Assembly (NCBI GenBank): GCA_964537395.1
Contig: CAZIBN010000010.1
Coordinates: 1 to 64,000, forward strand
Direction of reading: 5' to 3'
Length of the DNA: 64,000 bases
Origin: GWA2-66-18 sp964537395
GTDB lineage: Bacteria; Elusimicrobiota; Elusimicrobia; UBA1565; UBA9628
Shown here: one piece after another, positions 47,149 to 54,411 of the stretch
Layout: every line of letters begins with the position of its first letter
Position numbering within the stretch: position 1 is the stretch's first letter
Notes under the pieces: generated by a model
Told to the model about the DNA's origin: nothing
Databases searched by the model: none
Seen by the model: the letters and a program-made list of their open reading frames with translations, nothing else
Made by a program: the position numbers and the translations under genes

Positions 47149-47862
47149 CTAGTCCAAACCCCAGGACTTCCGCGCCTCGGCCGCTTCTTCCGCCGAGCGG
47201 ACCTTCTTGAACTTCGCGGGGCGGCCCTTCACGCGGGCCTCGCACTCCCCCCAGGTCGCATGGAGCTCGAGCTTGCCCTCGAGATAGCTGAGATAGGAGA
47301 CCGGGCGCGTGTCGGCGGCCTTGCGGTCCTTGGACTTCGGGCGGACCGGGAGCGGCTTGGCCTCGGAAGGCAAAAGCGAACCATACGGGTACTCCAATAA
47401 CGGCCCTTCAAAAAGCTCGATCGGAAGGCGCTTGGCGAGCGCGACCGCGATCATGTCGCAGCGCTCGTTGGCGTCGTGCCCGGAGTGGCCCTTCACCCAG
47501 CGCCACTGAACGCCGCCCCGGCCGCGCGCAGCGACGGCGGCCTCGAGCGCGCGCCATAGGTCCTCGTTCTTGACCGGCTCTCCGGCGGCGGTCGTCCAGC
47601 CGCGACGCTTCCAGCCCAGGATCCACTTCGTGATGCCCTCGATGACGTAGGTCGAGTCGCTGTGGATCAGAGCGACGCCCGGCATGTCCGCCACCGCGCG
47701 CAGGCTCGCGATGACTCCGCCGAGCTCCATGCGGTTGTTCGTCGTCGGCTCCTCCCGCCCGGCGAGCTCGATGACGGCGCCCTCGCGCGTGACGATGATA
47801 GCGCCCCAGCCGCCGGGACCGGGATTCCCCGAACAAGCGCCGTCCGTGAAGATCGAGATCAT
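47149..47862 (-). CDS. rnhA: Ribonuclease HI with C-terminal viroplasmin-like domain
   Basis: 237 residues. An N-terminal RNase HI has all four carboxylates: FTDGACSGNPGPGGWGA (Asp 6), NNRMELGGV (Glu 46), HSDSTYVIEG (Asp 68) and ANERCDMIAVA (Asp near 133). A roughly 40-residue linker is followed by LSYLEGKLELHATWGECEAR and VKGRPAKFKKVRSAEEA (about 190-230). This matches the RNA/DNA-hybrid-binding (viroplasmin-like) domain that normally sits at the N-terminus of RNase H1. It degrades RNA in RNA-DNA hybrids. It is divergent from terC by 26 bp. Confidence 0.93.
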   Translation of the reverse strand: MISIFTDGACSGNPGPGGWGAIIVTREGAVIELAGREEPTTNNRMELGGVIASLRAVADMPGVALIHSDSTYVIEGITKWILGWKRRGWTTAAGEPVKNEDLWRALEAAVAARGRGGVQWRWVKGHSGHDANERCDMIAVALAKRLPIELFEGPLLEYPYGSLLPSEAKPLPVRPKSKDRKAADTRPVSYLSYLEGKLELHATWGECEARVKGRPAKFKKVRSAEEAAEARKSWGLD

Positions 47863-47870
47863 GGCCTTAA

Positions 47871-47879
47871 TGGTAGAAT
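47871..47879 (+). promoter_or_regulatory. Extended -10 promoter of the terC-like gene
   Basis: TGGTAGAAT ends 9 nt before the ATG at 47889; no Shine-Dalgarno sequence intervenes. It lies in the 26-bp divergent gap shared with rnhA. Confidence 0.55.
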
Positions 47880-47888
47880 TTCAGCCCT

Positions 47889-48800
47889 ATGGCAGTCACC
47901 TGGTTGTGGGCGGGCTTCATCGCGGTCATCGGCATCATGATGGTGCTCGACCTGGGCATCTTCCAGAAGAAGGCGCACGTGATGAAGGTGCGCGAGGCCG
48001 CCATCATGGTCGGCATCTGGTGGGCCTTGGCCGCCGCCTTCGCCCTCGCGGTCTACTTCGTCTACGGCCACGATAAAGCCTTCCAGTTCGTCTCGGCCTA
48101 CATCCTCGAGCAGTCGCTGTCCGTCGACAATCTTTTTGTTTTTATCCTCGTGTTCTCGTTCTTCGGCATCGAGCCGGAAAACCAGCCGCGCATCCTGCAC
48201 TGGGGCATAATCGGGGCGATCGCGATGCGCTTCGTCTTCATCTTCGCGGGCCTGTCTTTGCTCGAGGCCTCGCACCTGATGTTCTACGTCTTCGGCGCGA
48301 TCCTCGTGTACACCGGCGGTAAGATGATGGTGTCCGACGAGGCTCAGATGGAGCCGGGCAAGAATCCCGCGCTGCGGCTGCTGCATAAATTCCTGCCCGT
48401 GACCGTGGGGACTCACGGCCACAAGTTCTTCACGCGGATCGACGGGGTCCTGCACGCGACCCCGCTGTTCGCCGCCCTCGTGGTCATCGAGGCGACCGAT
48501 CTGATCTTCGCCGTGGACTCGATCCCGGCGGCGCTCGGCGTCAGCTCGGACCTGTTCGTGGTGTACACCTCGAACATCTTCGCGGTGATGGGCCTACGCT
48601 CGACCTACTTCCTGCTCGCGGGCTCGATGGCCGAGTTCAAGTACCTGAAGTCCGGAGTGTCCGCCGTGCTCGTGTTCGTGGGCGTGAAGATGATCATCAA
48701 GGACTTCTACCACATCTCGACCGGAGCCTCCCTGGCGGTCATCGGCGGAACCTTGCTGGCCGCCATCGCCGCCTCCTTGCTCGCCCGTAAAAAGGGCTGA
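47889..48800 (+). CDS. TerC/Alx-family membrane protein
   Basis: 303 residues with eight or nine membrane segments. Both family motifs are present: LEQSLSVDNLFVFILVF (about 75-91) and VIEATDLIFAVDSIPAALG (about 199-217), whose acidic residues lie inside the membrane and bind metal. Members (Alx/MeeY, TerC) export Mn2+ or help load metals into secreted enzymes. No yybP-ykoY-type leader is possible upstream, since only 26 bp separate it from rnhA. A strong -10 directly precedes the ATG. Confidence 0.92.
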   Translation: MAVTWLWAGFIAVIGIMMVLDLGIFQKKAHVMKVREAAIMVGIWWALAAAFALAVYFVYGHDKAFQFVSAYILEQSLSVDNLFVFILVFSFFGIEPENQPRILHWGIIGAIAMRFVFIFAGLSLLEASHLMFYVFGAILVYTGGKMMVSDEAQMEPGKNPALRLLHKFLPVTVGTHGHKFFTRIDGVLHATPLFAALVVIEATDLIFAVDSIPAALGVSSDLFVVYTSNIFAVMGLRSTYFLLAGSMAEFKYLKSGVSAVLVFVGVKMIIKDFYHISTGASLAVIGGTLLAAIAASLLARKKG

Positions 48801-48804
48801 GCGG

Positions 48805-49524
48805 CTAGGGCTTGCGGGCCACGACGAGGTGGTTGTTCGGCTCTTCGCTCAGGTCACCCAGGCTCAGCACCAGGCAGATCGGCACGCTGAGCGCCGCATA
48901 CAGGCACATGAACGGCAGCAGCAGGTAGAACATCGGGCCGCGGCGATCCTCCGCTGTCGAATAGCCCGGCGCGCGGAACGCCGCGAGGAAGAAGTGGACC
49001 ATGTGGGAGGCGGTGCTCGTCCAGCGCCCGCCCAGCGGCGTCAGCTCGACGATCTGCAGCCCCGCGTCCTCGGCGGCCTTGACGATCCAGAAGCGGGTGA
49101 AGTTGTAGTAATGCTTCGGCGGGTGATGCAGGACGGAGGTTTGAGGGATCAGGAAGATCGCGGTCCCGCCCGGGCGGAGGACGCGCGAGATCTCACGGAC
49201 CATCGCCAAAGGGTCGAAGGTGTGCTCAAGGACTTGGATGCTGAGCGCCGTGTCGAAGCTCGCGTCCGGGAACTCCATCTTCTCGCCGTTCCCGATGACG
49301 GCCCGGTAGCGGGCGTCCGGCGTCTCAAGCAGGCGATCCCCCTCCTCGAGGCTCGTCCAGGTCTTGAAGGCTATCCGCGGATTACCTCGAACCGAGAGAA
49401 AGAAATCCCAGCCGCCCACGTCGAGCACGTCTCCGCGCACGTGCAGCTCCAGCGCCTCGAACAACGGACGCGAACGCATATTGCGCGCCCAGGTCGTGAA
49501 CCGGTCAATGTGATTTTTTTTCAT
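48805..49524 (-). CDS. SAM-dependent methyltransferase with C-terminal membrane segment
   Basis: 239 residues. Class I methyltransferase: VLDVGGWDF (motif I, about 32-40), GNGEKMEFPDASFDTALSIQVLEH (about 79-102, motif II region) and EISRVLRPGGTAIFLIPQ (about 113-130). The C-terminus holds a hydrophobic hairpin FYLLLPFMCLYAALSVPICLVLSL (about 198-221), so it probably acts at the membrane on a lipid or lipid-linked glycan. Its start overlaps the stop of the glycosyltransferase-methyltransferase fusion by 4 bp. Confidence 0.85.
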   Translation of the reverse strand: MKKNHIDRFTTWARNMRSRPLFEALELHVRGDVLDVGGWDFFLSVRGNPRIAFKTWTSLEEGDRLLETPDARYRAVIGNGEKMEFPDASFDTALSIQVLEHTFDPLAMVREISRVLRPGGTAIFLIPQTSVLHHPPKHYYNFTRFWIVKAAEDAGLQIVELTPLGGRWTSTASHMVHFFLAAFRAPGYSTAEDRRGPMFYLLLPFMCLYAALSVPICLVLSLGDLSEEPNNHLVVARKP

Positions 49525-50864
49525 GCTTTCGTGCAGACGTAAACGGCATGAGAGAAGGGCGTTCCCTCATGGAACAGGCGCGTCTCGGCCAGGAAGCCGC
49601 ACCGCGCGAGAAGCTCCTTCATCTCCGCCGGGAAACGATAGAAGATGGGGTCGCCAGGATACAGCACGCGGTCGGCCAGCCAGCCGAGGGCGTATTTCCA
49701 GCCCGGCGCGGAGTTCACCTCGCAGATCACCAGGCGCCCGCCGGCGAGGAGCTTTTCCCGGCAAGCCGACAGCAGACGCTCCTGGGCCGCGAAGGAGTCC
49801 AGATGATGCAGGACATGGACCAGCAGTATGCAGGCGGCCGGCTCCAGCGCCTCGGTGCGGATGTCGCCGAGCCGGTTGACGACGTTATCGCCGCCGCGAG
49901 GGGCCCGCGCGATCTTCACCGCGTCCAGATCCAGGCCGAGCACGCGGCGGCCGGGCGCCATCATGGCGAGAAGGTGCGAGAAGGTCCCGTAACCGCAGCC
50001 CAGGTCGATGATGAGCCCCGACGCCGGAACGTACGGCTCCAGCCGGTCGTAGGGCGCGGTGATGAAGCGTATGCGCGCGAACAGCGCGGGCCACCCGAAG
50101 CCCCGGTACAGCGCTTTCGTTCTTCGCGCGGCGTTCCGGAAAGAAGGGCGTTCGGGCAGCGCGTCGTAGGCGCCGTTCACGGCGCGGCGGATCATGGCGA
50201 GCAGCCCCCAGAGCCCGCGCCAGGACTCGAGCAAGGGGCGCACGCGCGAGCCGCCGTGCTCCGCCCAGCGCACCGGCATCTCCTGCACGCGCCAGCCCCG
50301 CCCGCGCGCGGAGACGAGAAGCTCCGCCTCGGCGACGTACCCCGAATCGAATTGGTGCCGGACGACGTCCAACGCCGCCTCCCGGCGGAACATCTTGAAG
50401 CCCAAGGTGAAGTCCGTCACGTCCCAGCCAAAAAAGGCCTTCGCGGCATACAGAAACACACTTCCGAGGAATACCCTCAAAAACGGCTGGGGCACGGCGA
50501 TCACAGAGCCGTCGGCGTTGCGGCTGCCAACGAGCGCGTCCACGCCAGGATGGCGGTCCAGATGGGCGACGAAGCGGGCGATCGCCTCGAGATCGACGCT
50601 TCCATCGGCGTCCATCTCGAGGATGAGCTCGCCTTTCGCGGCGGCCATGCCCGCCCGAACCGCTGCGCCCCGGCCCCCGTTGCGCTCGAGCCGCAGCACC
50701 CGCGCGCCCGCGGCGGCCGCGAGCGCCCCGGTCCGGTCGGCGCTCCCGTCGTCCACGACCAGTATCTCCGGGTCCAGTGCCCCGGTCGCCGCGCGCAGGC
50801 GCTCGAGCATGCCGGGAAGGCGCGCTTCCTCATTGTAGGCGGGAACGACGATGGACAGCCGCAC
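49521..50864 (-). CDS. Glycosyltransferase family 2 fused to a methyltransferase
   Basis: 447 residues from the GTG at 50864 (VRLSIVVPAYNEE); an ATG 13 codons upstream (50903) is possible but would overlap the divergent gene. Residues 1-230 form a GT-A domain of the dolichyl/undecaprenyl-phosphate sugar synthase type: VPAYNEEARLP, VVDDGSADRTG, ILEMDADGS (metal-binding DxD) and FTLGFKMFRR. From about 270 a class I methyltransferase follows: IIDLGCGYGTFSHLL (motif I) and LLVHVLHHLDSF. The combination could build a methylated sugar or decorate a lipid-linked sugar. Downstream is a second, separate methyltransferase. Confidence 0.88.
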   Translation of the reverse strand: MRLSIVVPAYNEEARLPGMLERLRAATGALDPEILVVDDGSADRTGALAAAAGARVLRLERNGGRGAAVRAGMAAAKGELILEMDADGSVDLEAIARFVAHLDRHPGVDALVGSRNADGSVIAVPQPFLRVFLGSVFLYAAKAFFGWDVTDFTLGFKMFRREAALDVVRHQFDSGYVAEAELLVSARGRGWRVQEMPVRWAEHGGSRVRPLLESWRGLWGLLAMIRRAVNGAYDALPERPSFRNAARRTKALYRGFGWPALFARIRFITAPYDRLEPYVPASGLIIDLGCGYGTFSHLLAMMAPGRRVLGLDLDAVKIARAPRGGDNVVNRLGDIRTEALEPAACILLVHVLHHLDSFAAQERLLSACREKLLAGGRLVICEVNSAPGWKYALGWLADRVLYPGDPIFYRFPAEMKELLARCGFLAETRLFHEGTPFSHAVYVCTKA

Positions 50865-50886
50865 GGTCAACGAGTGTATTAATTGT

Positions 50887-52137
50887 ATGATGGCCCTCGC
50901 CATGCGGCGATTGCGCCATGAACGCCTGCTCTCGGCCCTCGACAGCGCTCCCTGGGCGCTACGGCTCCTGTCCTTGCTCGCCCTCTTCGAATACGCTTCG
51001 AAAGGTCTCTTCCTGGGAGCTTTTACAAACGGCTTCGACTTCGCCTCCTTCTACAACGCCGCGGCGCTCGCCGTGCACGGCCAAGGCGCCCACGTCTACG
51101 ACACCTTTTTCTCCTATGTTCCGGGAGCGTCCCCGGTGCCGATGTTCTTCCTCTATCCCGCTCCCGTCGCGCTCCTTCTAGCCCCCCTGGGCTTCTTCTC
51201 TTTCCAAACGGCGTTCATCCTCTTCCAGATGCTCAGCCACGCCTGCCTGTGGGGCGCGCTGGCCCTCTGGTGCCGCGGGCGTACCGACGATCAACGCCTG
51301 ACGGGCTTCATCCTCGTATTCCTCTTCTTCCCGATCCTCTATTCCCTCCAGGTGGGCCAGGCGGAGCCGCTCGTGCTTCTCACGCTGATCGCGGCGGCCG
51401 CACTCCATGAAAGAAGCCTCGCTTCATTAGCGGGCCTCTGCCTCGCAGTGGCGATCTGCCTTAAGCTGTTCTTGCTCTTCCTGCTGGTCTACCTGGTCTT
51501 ACGCCGGAGCTGGCGCCTCCTCGGCTGGACGGTCGTTTGGCTGGCGGCGCTGTTCTGGGTCAGCGGCCTCGTGATTCCCTGGGACGTTCAAGCGCAGTAT
51601 TGGAGCCGCGTCGGCTCGTCTTTGGGGTTTGAGGCTTTCACGGACAATCAGTCGATCACGGGCTTCACGCACCGGACCTTCACGAGCACCCGCTTCGCTT
51701 CGGGGCTCCTCGACAGCGCCGGAGCGGCGCTCGCCGTCAAAGCGGCCCTGGCCGGGCTGGTCATGGCGGCGTACGCCTGGATCGTCGCCTTCAAATCCCG
51801 AGAGACGGCGCTTTTCGGACGCGATTTCGGCTTCACCCTCATCACGATCCTGCTCATCGCGCCCATCGTGGACACCCACCATCACGCGCTGCTGCTGATC
51901 CCCTTCCTCGGCATGCTGACCGCCGCCCCGCGGCGCCCGGCGCACCTGGCCTTCTACGCTTTCTTCGCGCGCTGGGAGCCGTTGGTCGCCTACAAGTTCC
52001 TGTCACACGAGCGGCTCTCGTTCTGGTCCGGGGCGCCGGCGAGCCTGATCTACTCTCTCCCCTTCTTCATGATGGCAGGGCTCTGGTTTTATTCCGCGCG
52101 TGCGATCATCAGGGATCGCGAACAAACGCGACCTTGA
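50887..52137 (+). CDS. Glycosyltransferase family 87 (DUF2029) membrane protein
   Basis: 416 residues, about ten membrane segments. The start is the first of two adjacent ATGs; a third lies four codons later. The GT87 hallmark NGFDFASFYNAAALAVHG, with Asp in the first periplasmic loop (about 49-66), is followed by YPAPVALLLAPLGFFSF and SLQVGQAEPLVLLTL. This family uses polyprenyl-phosphate sugars as donors in envelope glycan or lipoglycan synthesis. It is divergent from the GT2-methyltransferase gene, whose product may provide such a donor. Its stop codon is directly adjacent to the stop of the convergent amidase gene. Confidence 0.88.
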   Translation: MMALAMRRLRHERLLSALDSAPWALRLLSLLALFEYASKGLFLGAFTNGFDFASFYNAAALAVHGQGAHVYDTFFSYVPGASPVPMFFLYPAPVALLLAPLGFFSFQTAFILFQMLSHACLWGALALWCRGRTDDQRLTGFILVFLFFPILYSLQVGQAEPLVLLTLIAAAALHERSLASLAGLCLAVAICLKLFLLFLLVYLVLRRSWRLLGWTVVWLAALFWVSGLVIPWDVQAQYWSRVGSSLGFEAFTDNQSITGFTHRTFTSTRFASGLLDSAGAALAVKAALAGLVMAAYAWIVAFKSRETALFGRDFGFTLITILLIAPIVDTHHHALLLIPFLGMLTAAPRRPAHLAFYAFFARWEPLVAYKFLSHERLSFWSGAPASLIYSLPFFMMAGLWFYSARAIIRDREQTRP

Positions 52138-53247
52138 TCAGGCGCTGGGAGAGCCGATGACGGCCATCGGAACGAACCCAGCGACGGTGCCGACGCTGCC
52201 GCCGGCCACGATGGTCTCGTTCTCCTGGTCGATCTTGCGACGCAGAGAGCCGAGCATGGCCAGCAGGTTGCTGCCGGGGCAATCGGTATTGGTGTAGTGC
52301 TGGTGGGCCTCCAGGAAGCCCTTAGCGTTCGGGTCCTTCTTATACTTGACCGATAGGAAGGTCACGAGGCGCGTGAGGCTCTCGATCTGTGCGTTGGTGG
52401 GCTTGTGCTTGTTGAAGTCGCCCATCATCGCGACGCCGATGTTGCCTTCGTTGGCCCCGCCGGCGTGCGCGCCGAGATACTCCGCACGCCGTCCCTCGAC
52501 GACGCGGCCGTCGCCCGCGATCAGGAAGTGATAGCCGATGTCGTGGAAGTTGTCCTTGCCTTCCCGCCCCCGGCCCACCATGTGGTAATTCTGGATGTTC
52601 TTCACCGCGGCCGAGGTCTCAGCCTCGTTCATCGGCTGGGCGCCCTGAGTGTGGTGGACCGTCACGCGGTAGGGCGTATGAGCCTCGTTGCCTCCGACAC
52701 GGGGCGCGGCGCGCCAGCCGAGGCGGCTCATGATCGGCGCCACGGTCGGGAACTTCTGCTCGATCTGGAACCTGGCGAAGCCGAGCAAGGTCTGCCCCGC
52801 CTCGCGCGCGGAGCCCGGGGTCGCGCCGCTGCGGGAGTAATCGTAGTCGTCGGGCAGGGGCGGCACCGCGCCGCGAAGGTCGCTGATGCGCTCGCTGGCG
52901 GCAGCCGTGTACTGTATACGCTTGCCGGTGCGCCCGGCCGGGGAGGAGCCGGCGCCGTAGCCGCCCGCGGAGACCGCGTCCCGCCTCATCGCGCCGTCGA
53001 ACATGGCGCTGGCATTCCCCGACGCGTCCTCGGGCGAGGCGCCGGTGAAATCGGTCGCAGGGGCATAAGCCATCAGATTCTTGCCCGCGGCGCGGCGGAC
53101 GGAGGAGGGCTCTTCGCTGGAGGCGGGAGCGCCGCCTGATCTCGAGGACACGGCGTTCTTGTCCTGGTCGCAACCGGACAATACGCCGGCCGCGAGGACG
53201 AGGGCCAGGATCGGGAACTGGCGGATGAGGGTATTGGGTCGGCTCAT
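52138..53247 (-). CDS. PGRP/amidase_2 domain lipoprotein
   Basis: 369 residues. Start MSRPNTLIRQFP gives a lipoprotein signal with lipobox LSGC (Cys 26). A low-complexity Ser/Ala/Gly linker (30-150) is followed by an N-acetylmuramoyl-L-alanine amidase fold of PGRP type: VTVHHTQGA (first His, about 194), IGYHFLIAGDGRVVEGR (about 238-254), HAGGANEGNIGVAMMGDF (about 262-279) and AHQHYTNTDCPG (His and Cys zinc ligands, about 308-319). It cleaves the stem peptide from muramic acid in peptidoglycan. A GGCC-type box lies upstream at 53281-53322. Confidence 0.92.
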   Translation of the reverse strand: MSRPNTLIRQFPILALVLAAGVLSGCDQDKNAVSSRSGGAPASSEEPSSVRRAAGKNLMAYAPATDFTGASPEDASGNASAMFDGAMRRDAVSAGGYGAGSSPAGRTGKRIQYTAAASERISDLRGAVPPLPDDYDYSRSGATPGSAREAGQTLLGFARFQIEQKFPTVAPIMSRLGWRAAPRVGGNEAHTPYRVTVHHTQGAQPMNEAETSAAVKNIQNYHMVGRGREGKDNFHDIGYHFLIAGDGRVVEGRRAEYLGAHAGGANEGNIGVAMMGDFNKHKPTNAQIESLTRLVTFLSVKYKKDPNAKGFLEAHQHYTNTDCPGSNLLAMLGSLRRKIDQENETIVAGGSVGTVAGFVPMAVIGSPSA

Positions 53248-53280
53248 GACCGCAGTGTAGCCGATTCTTTTGGAAAGAGA

Positions 53281-53322
53281 ATAGGTCTTTGGGCCCACAG
53301 GACCCGGGTCTAATCAGCCTAG
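53281..53322 (-). promoter_or_regulatory. GGCC-box upstream of the amidase lipoprotein gene
   Basis: Read on the minus strand: CTAGGCTGATTAGACCCGGG, then TCCTGTGGGCCCAAAGACC and TATT, ending 33 bp before the ATG at 53247. GGCTACACT close to the start is a candidate -10. Confidence 0.55.
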
Positions 53323-53324
53323 AC

Positions 53325-53407
53325 GGTGCCAGGCTTAAAAGATACAGAAATACGCACTTATGAGGCTTATATGCCGAGGAGAACGCCGATTGTGCCTGGC
53401 TTTAAGG
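53325..53407. repeat. Degenerate GTGCC(A/T)GGC element
   Basis: GGTGCCAGGCTTAAA at 53325-53339 and TGTGCCTGGCTTTAA at 53391-53405, in direct order about 66 bp apart. They resemble the GGTGTCAGGC caps of the two perfect palindromes, but the inner segment is not palindromic. Possibly a decayed copy. It lies between the amidase gene and the end of oleD. Confidence 0.45.
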
Positions 53408-53409
53408 TA

Positions 53410-54411
53410 TTAAGCATTTCTTCGCGAGGCCTTGATCCAATACGCCACCCGGGCCATTCCGTCCTCGATCTTCACCCTCGGCTTCCATTCCAGGTCCCGC
53501 TTGGCGGCCGAGATGTCGAACCAGTGAGAAGTGGTCAAGGTGTTCACCAGGAACTTCGTCAGTGGCGGCTCCGAGGTCAGCCCCAGAACGCGCCAGGCTC
53601 CCTCGCAAGCGCCCGCCAAGGCATACGCCAGCGGCTTGGACATCCGCTTCTTCACTGGCCCCAGGCCCGCCGCGCCGAGCATCCGGTCCACGATCTCCCA
53701 GAAGGGCCGGGGGTCTCCTCCCGACAGGAAATAAGCCCTCCCCGCGATCTCCGATCGGGGCGACAGCTGGGCCGCGGCCAGGACATGAGCCTCGGCCGCG
53801 TCGTCCACATAGATGGTGTCCACGAGCTTGTTGTCATCGCCGATGCGATAAAGACGCCCCGCCATCTGCTTGGCGACCACTCGCGGCAGCAGATTCCGGT
53901 CCCCGGGGCCCCAGATGAAGTGCGGACGCAGCGACACGGTCGAAAGCTTGTCATGATCGGCGGCGAGCACCATCTGTTCTGAGAGGGCCTTGGTCTGGGA
54001 GTAGAACGAATCGAACTTCTCCGGATAGGGAGCGCTCTCATCGACGCCGTCCACATCCCCGCCATGGAACACCACGCTTGGAGAGCCCGTGAACACGAGC
54101 CTCCGGATGCCCTGTTCCATGCACACGCGCAGGACATTCTTCGTCCCCTCCACATTCACCGCGTGAAAGTCCTCGTACCGGCCCCACAGCCCGACCTTCG
54201 CGGCGACATGGAACACGACGTCGCGGTCGTCGCAGGCTTCCTTCAAGGCCTCGTAATCGCCGACGTCGCCCCTCACGCAATCGATACCCGTCGCCTCGAA
54301 CTCCGGATAAGAGCCGCGCCCATACACGCGCACCTCGTCTCCGCGCTCGCGAAGCTTGCGCGCGATCGCCGCGCCCAGAAATCCGCCCCCGCCCGTGATG
54401 AGGGCCCTCAT
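53410..54411 (-). CDS. oleD: OleD, 2-alkyl-3-ketoalkanoate reductase
   Basis: 333 residues of the extended short-chain dehydrogenase / 3-beta-HSD family. NAD(P)-binding TGGGGFLGAAIA (about 6-17) and catalytic Y-x-x-x-K in FYSQTKALSE (about 148-157). RPHFIWGPGDRNLLP is conserved in OleD-like proteins. OleD reduces the 2-alkyl-3-ketoacid from OleA to the 2-alkyl-3-hydroxyacid. The ATG at 54411 overlaps the oleC stop; the open frame further upstream lies inside oleC. Last gene of the cluster. It could otherwise be a sterol dehydrogenase-like protein, but the oleABC context settles it. Confidence 0.92.
   Translation of the reverse strand: MRALITGGGGFLGAAIARKLRERGDEVRVYGRGSYPEFEATGIDCVRGDVGDYEALKEACDDRDVVFHVAAKVGLWGRYEDFHAVNVEGTKNVLRVCMEQGIRRLVFTGSPSVVFHGGDVDGVDESAPYPEKFDSFYSQTKALSEQMVLAADHDKLSTVSLRPHFIWGPGDRNLLPRVVAKQMAGRLYRIGDDNKLVDTIYVDDAAEAHVLAAAQLSPRSEIAGRAYFLSGGDPRPFWEIVDRMLGAAGLGPVKKRMSKPLAYALAGACEGAWRVLGLTSEPPLTKFLVNTLTTSHWFDISAAKRDLEWKPRVKIEDGMARVAYWIKASRRNA

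Noticed and set aside
47863..47888. Mn2+ riboswitch (yybP-ykoY) before the terC-like gene
   Set aside because: Only 26 bp separate the divergent genes, too short for the aptamer.
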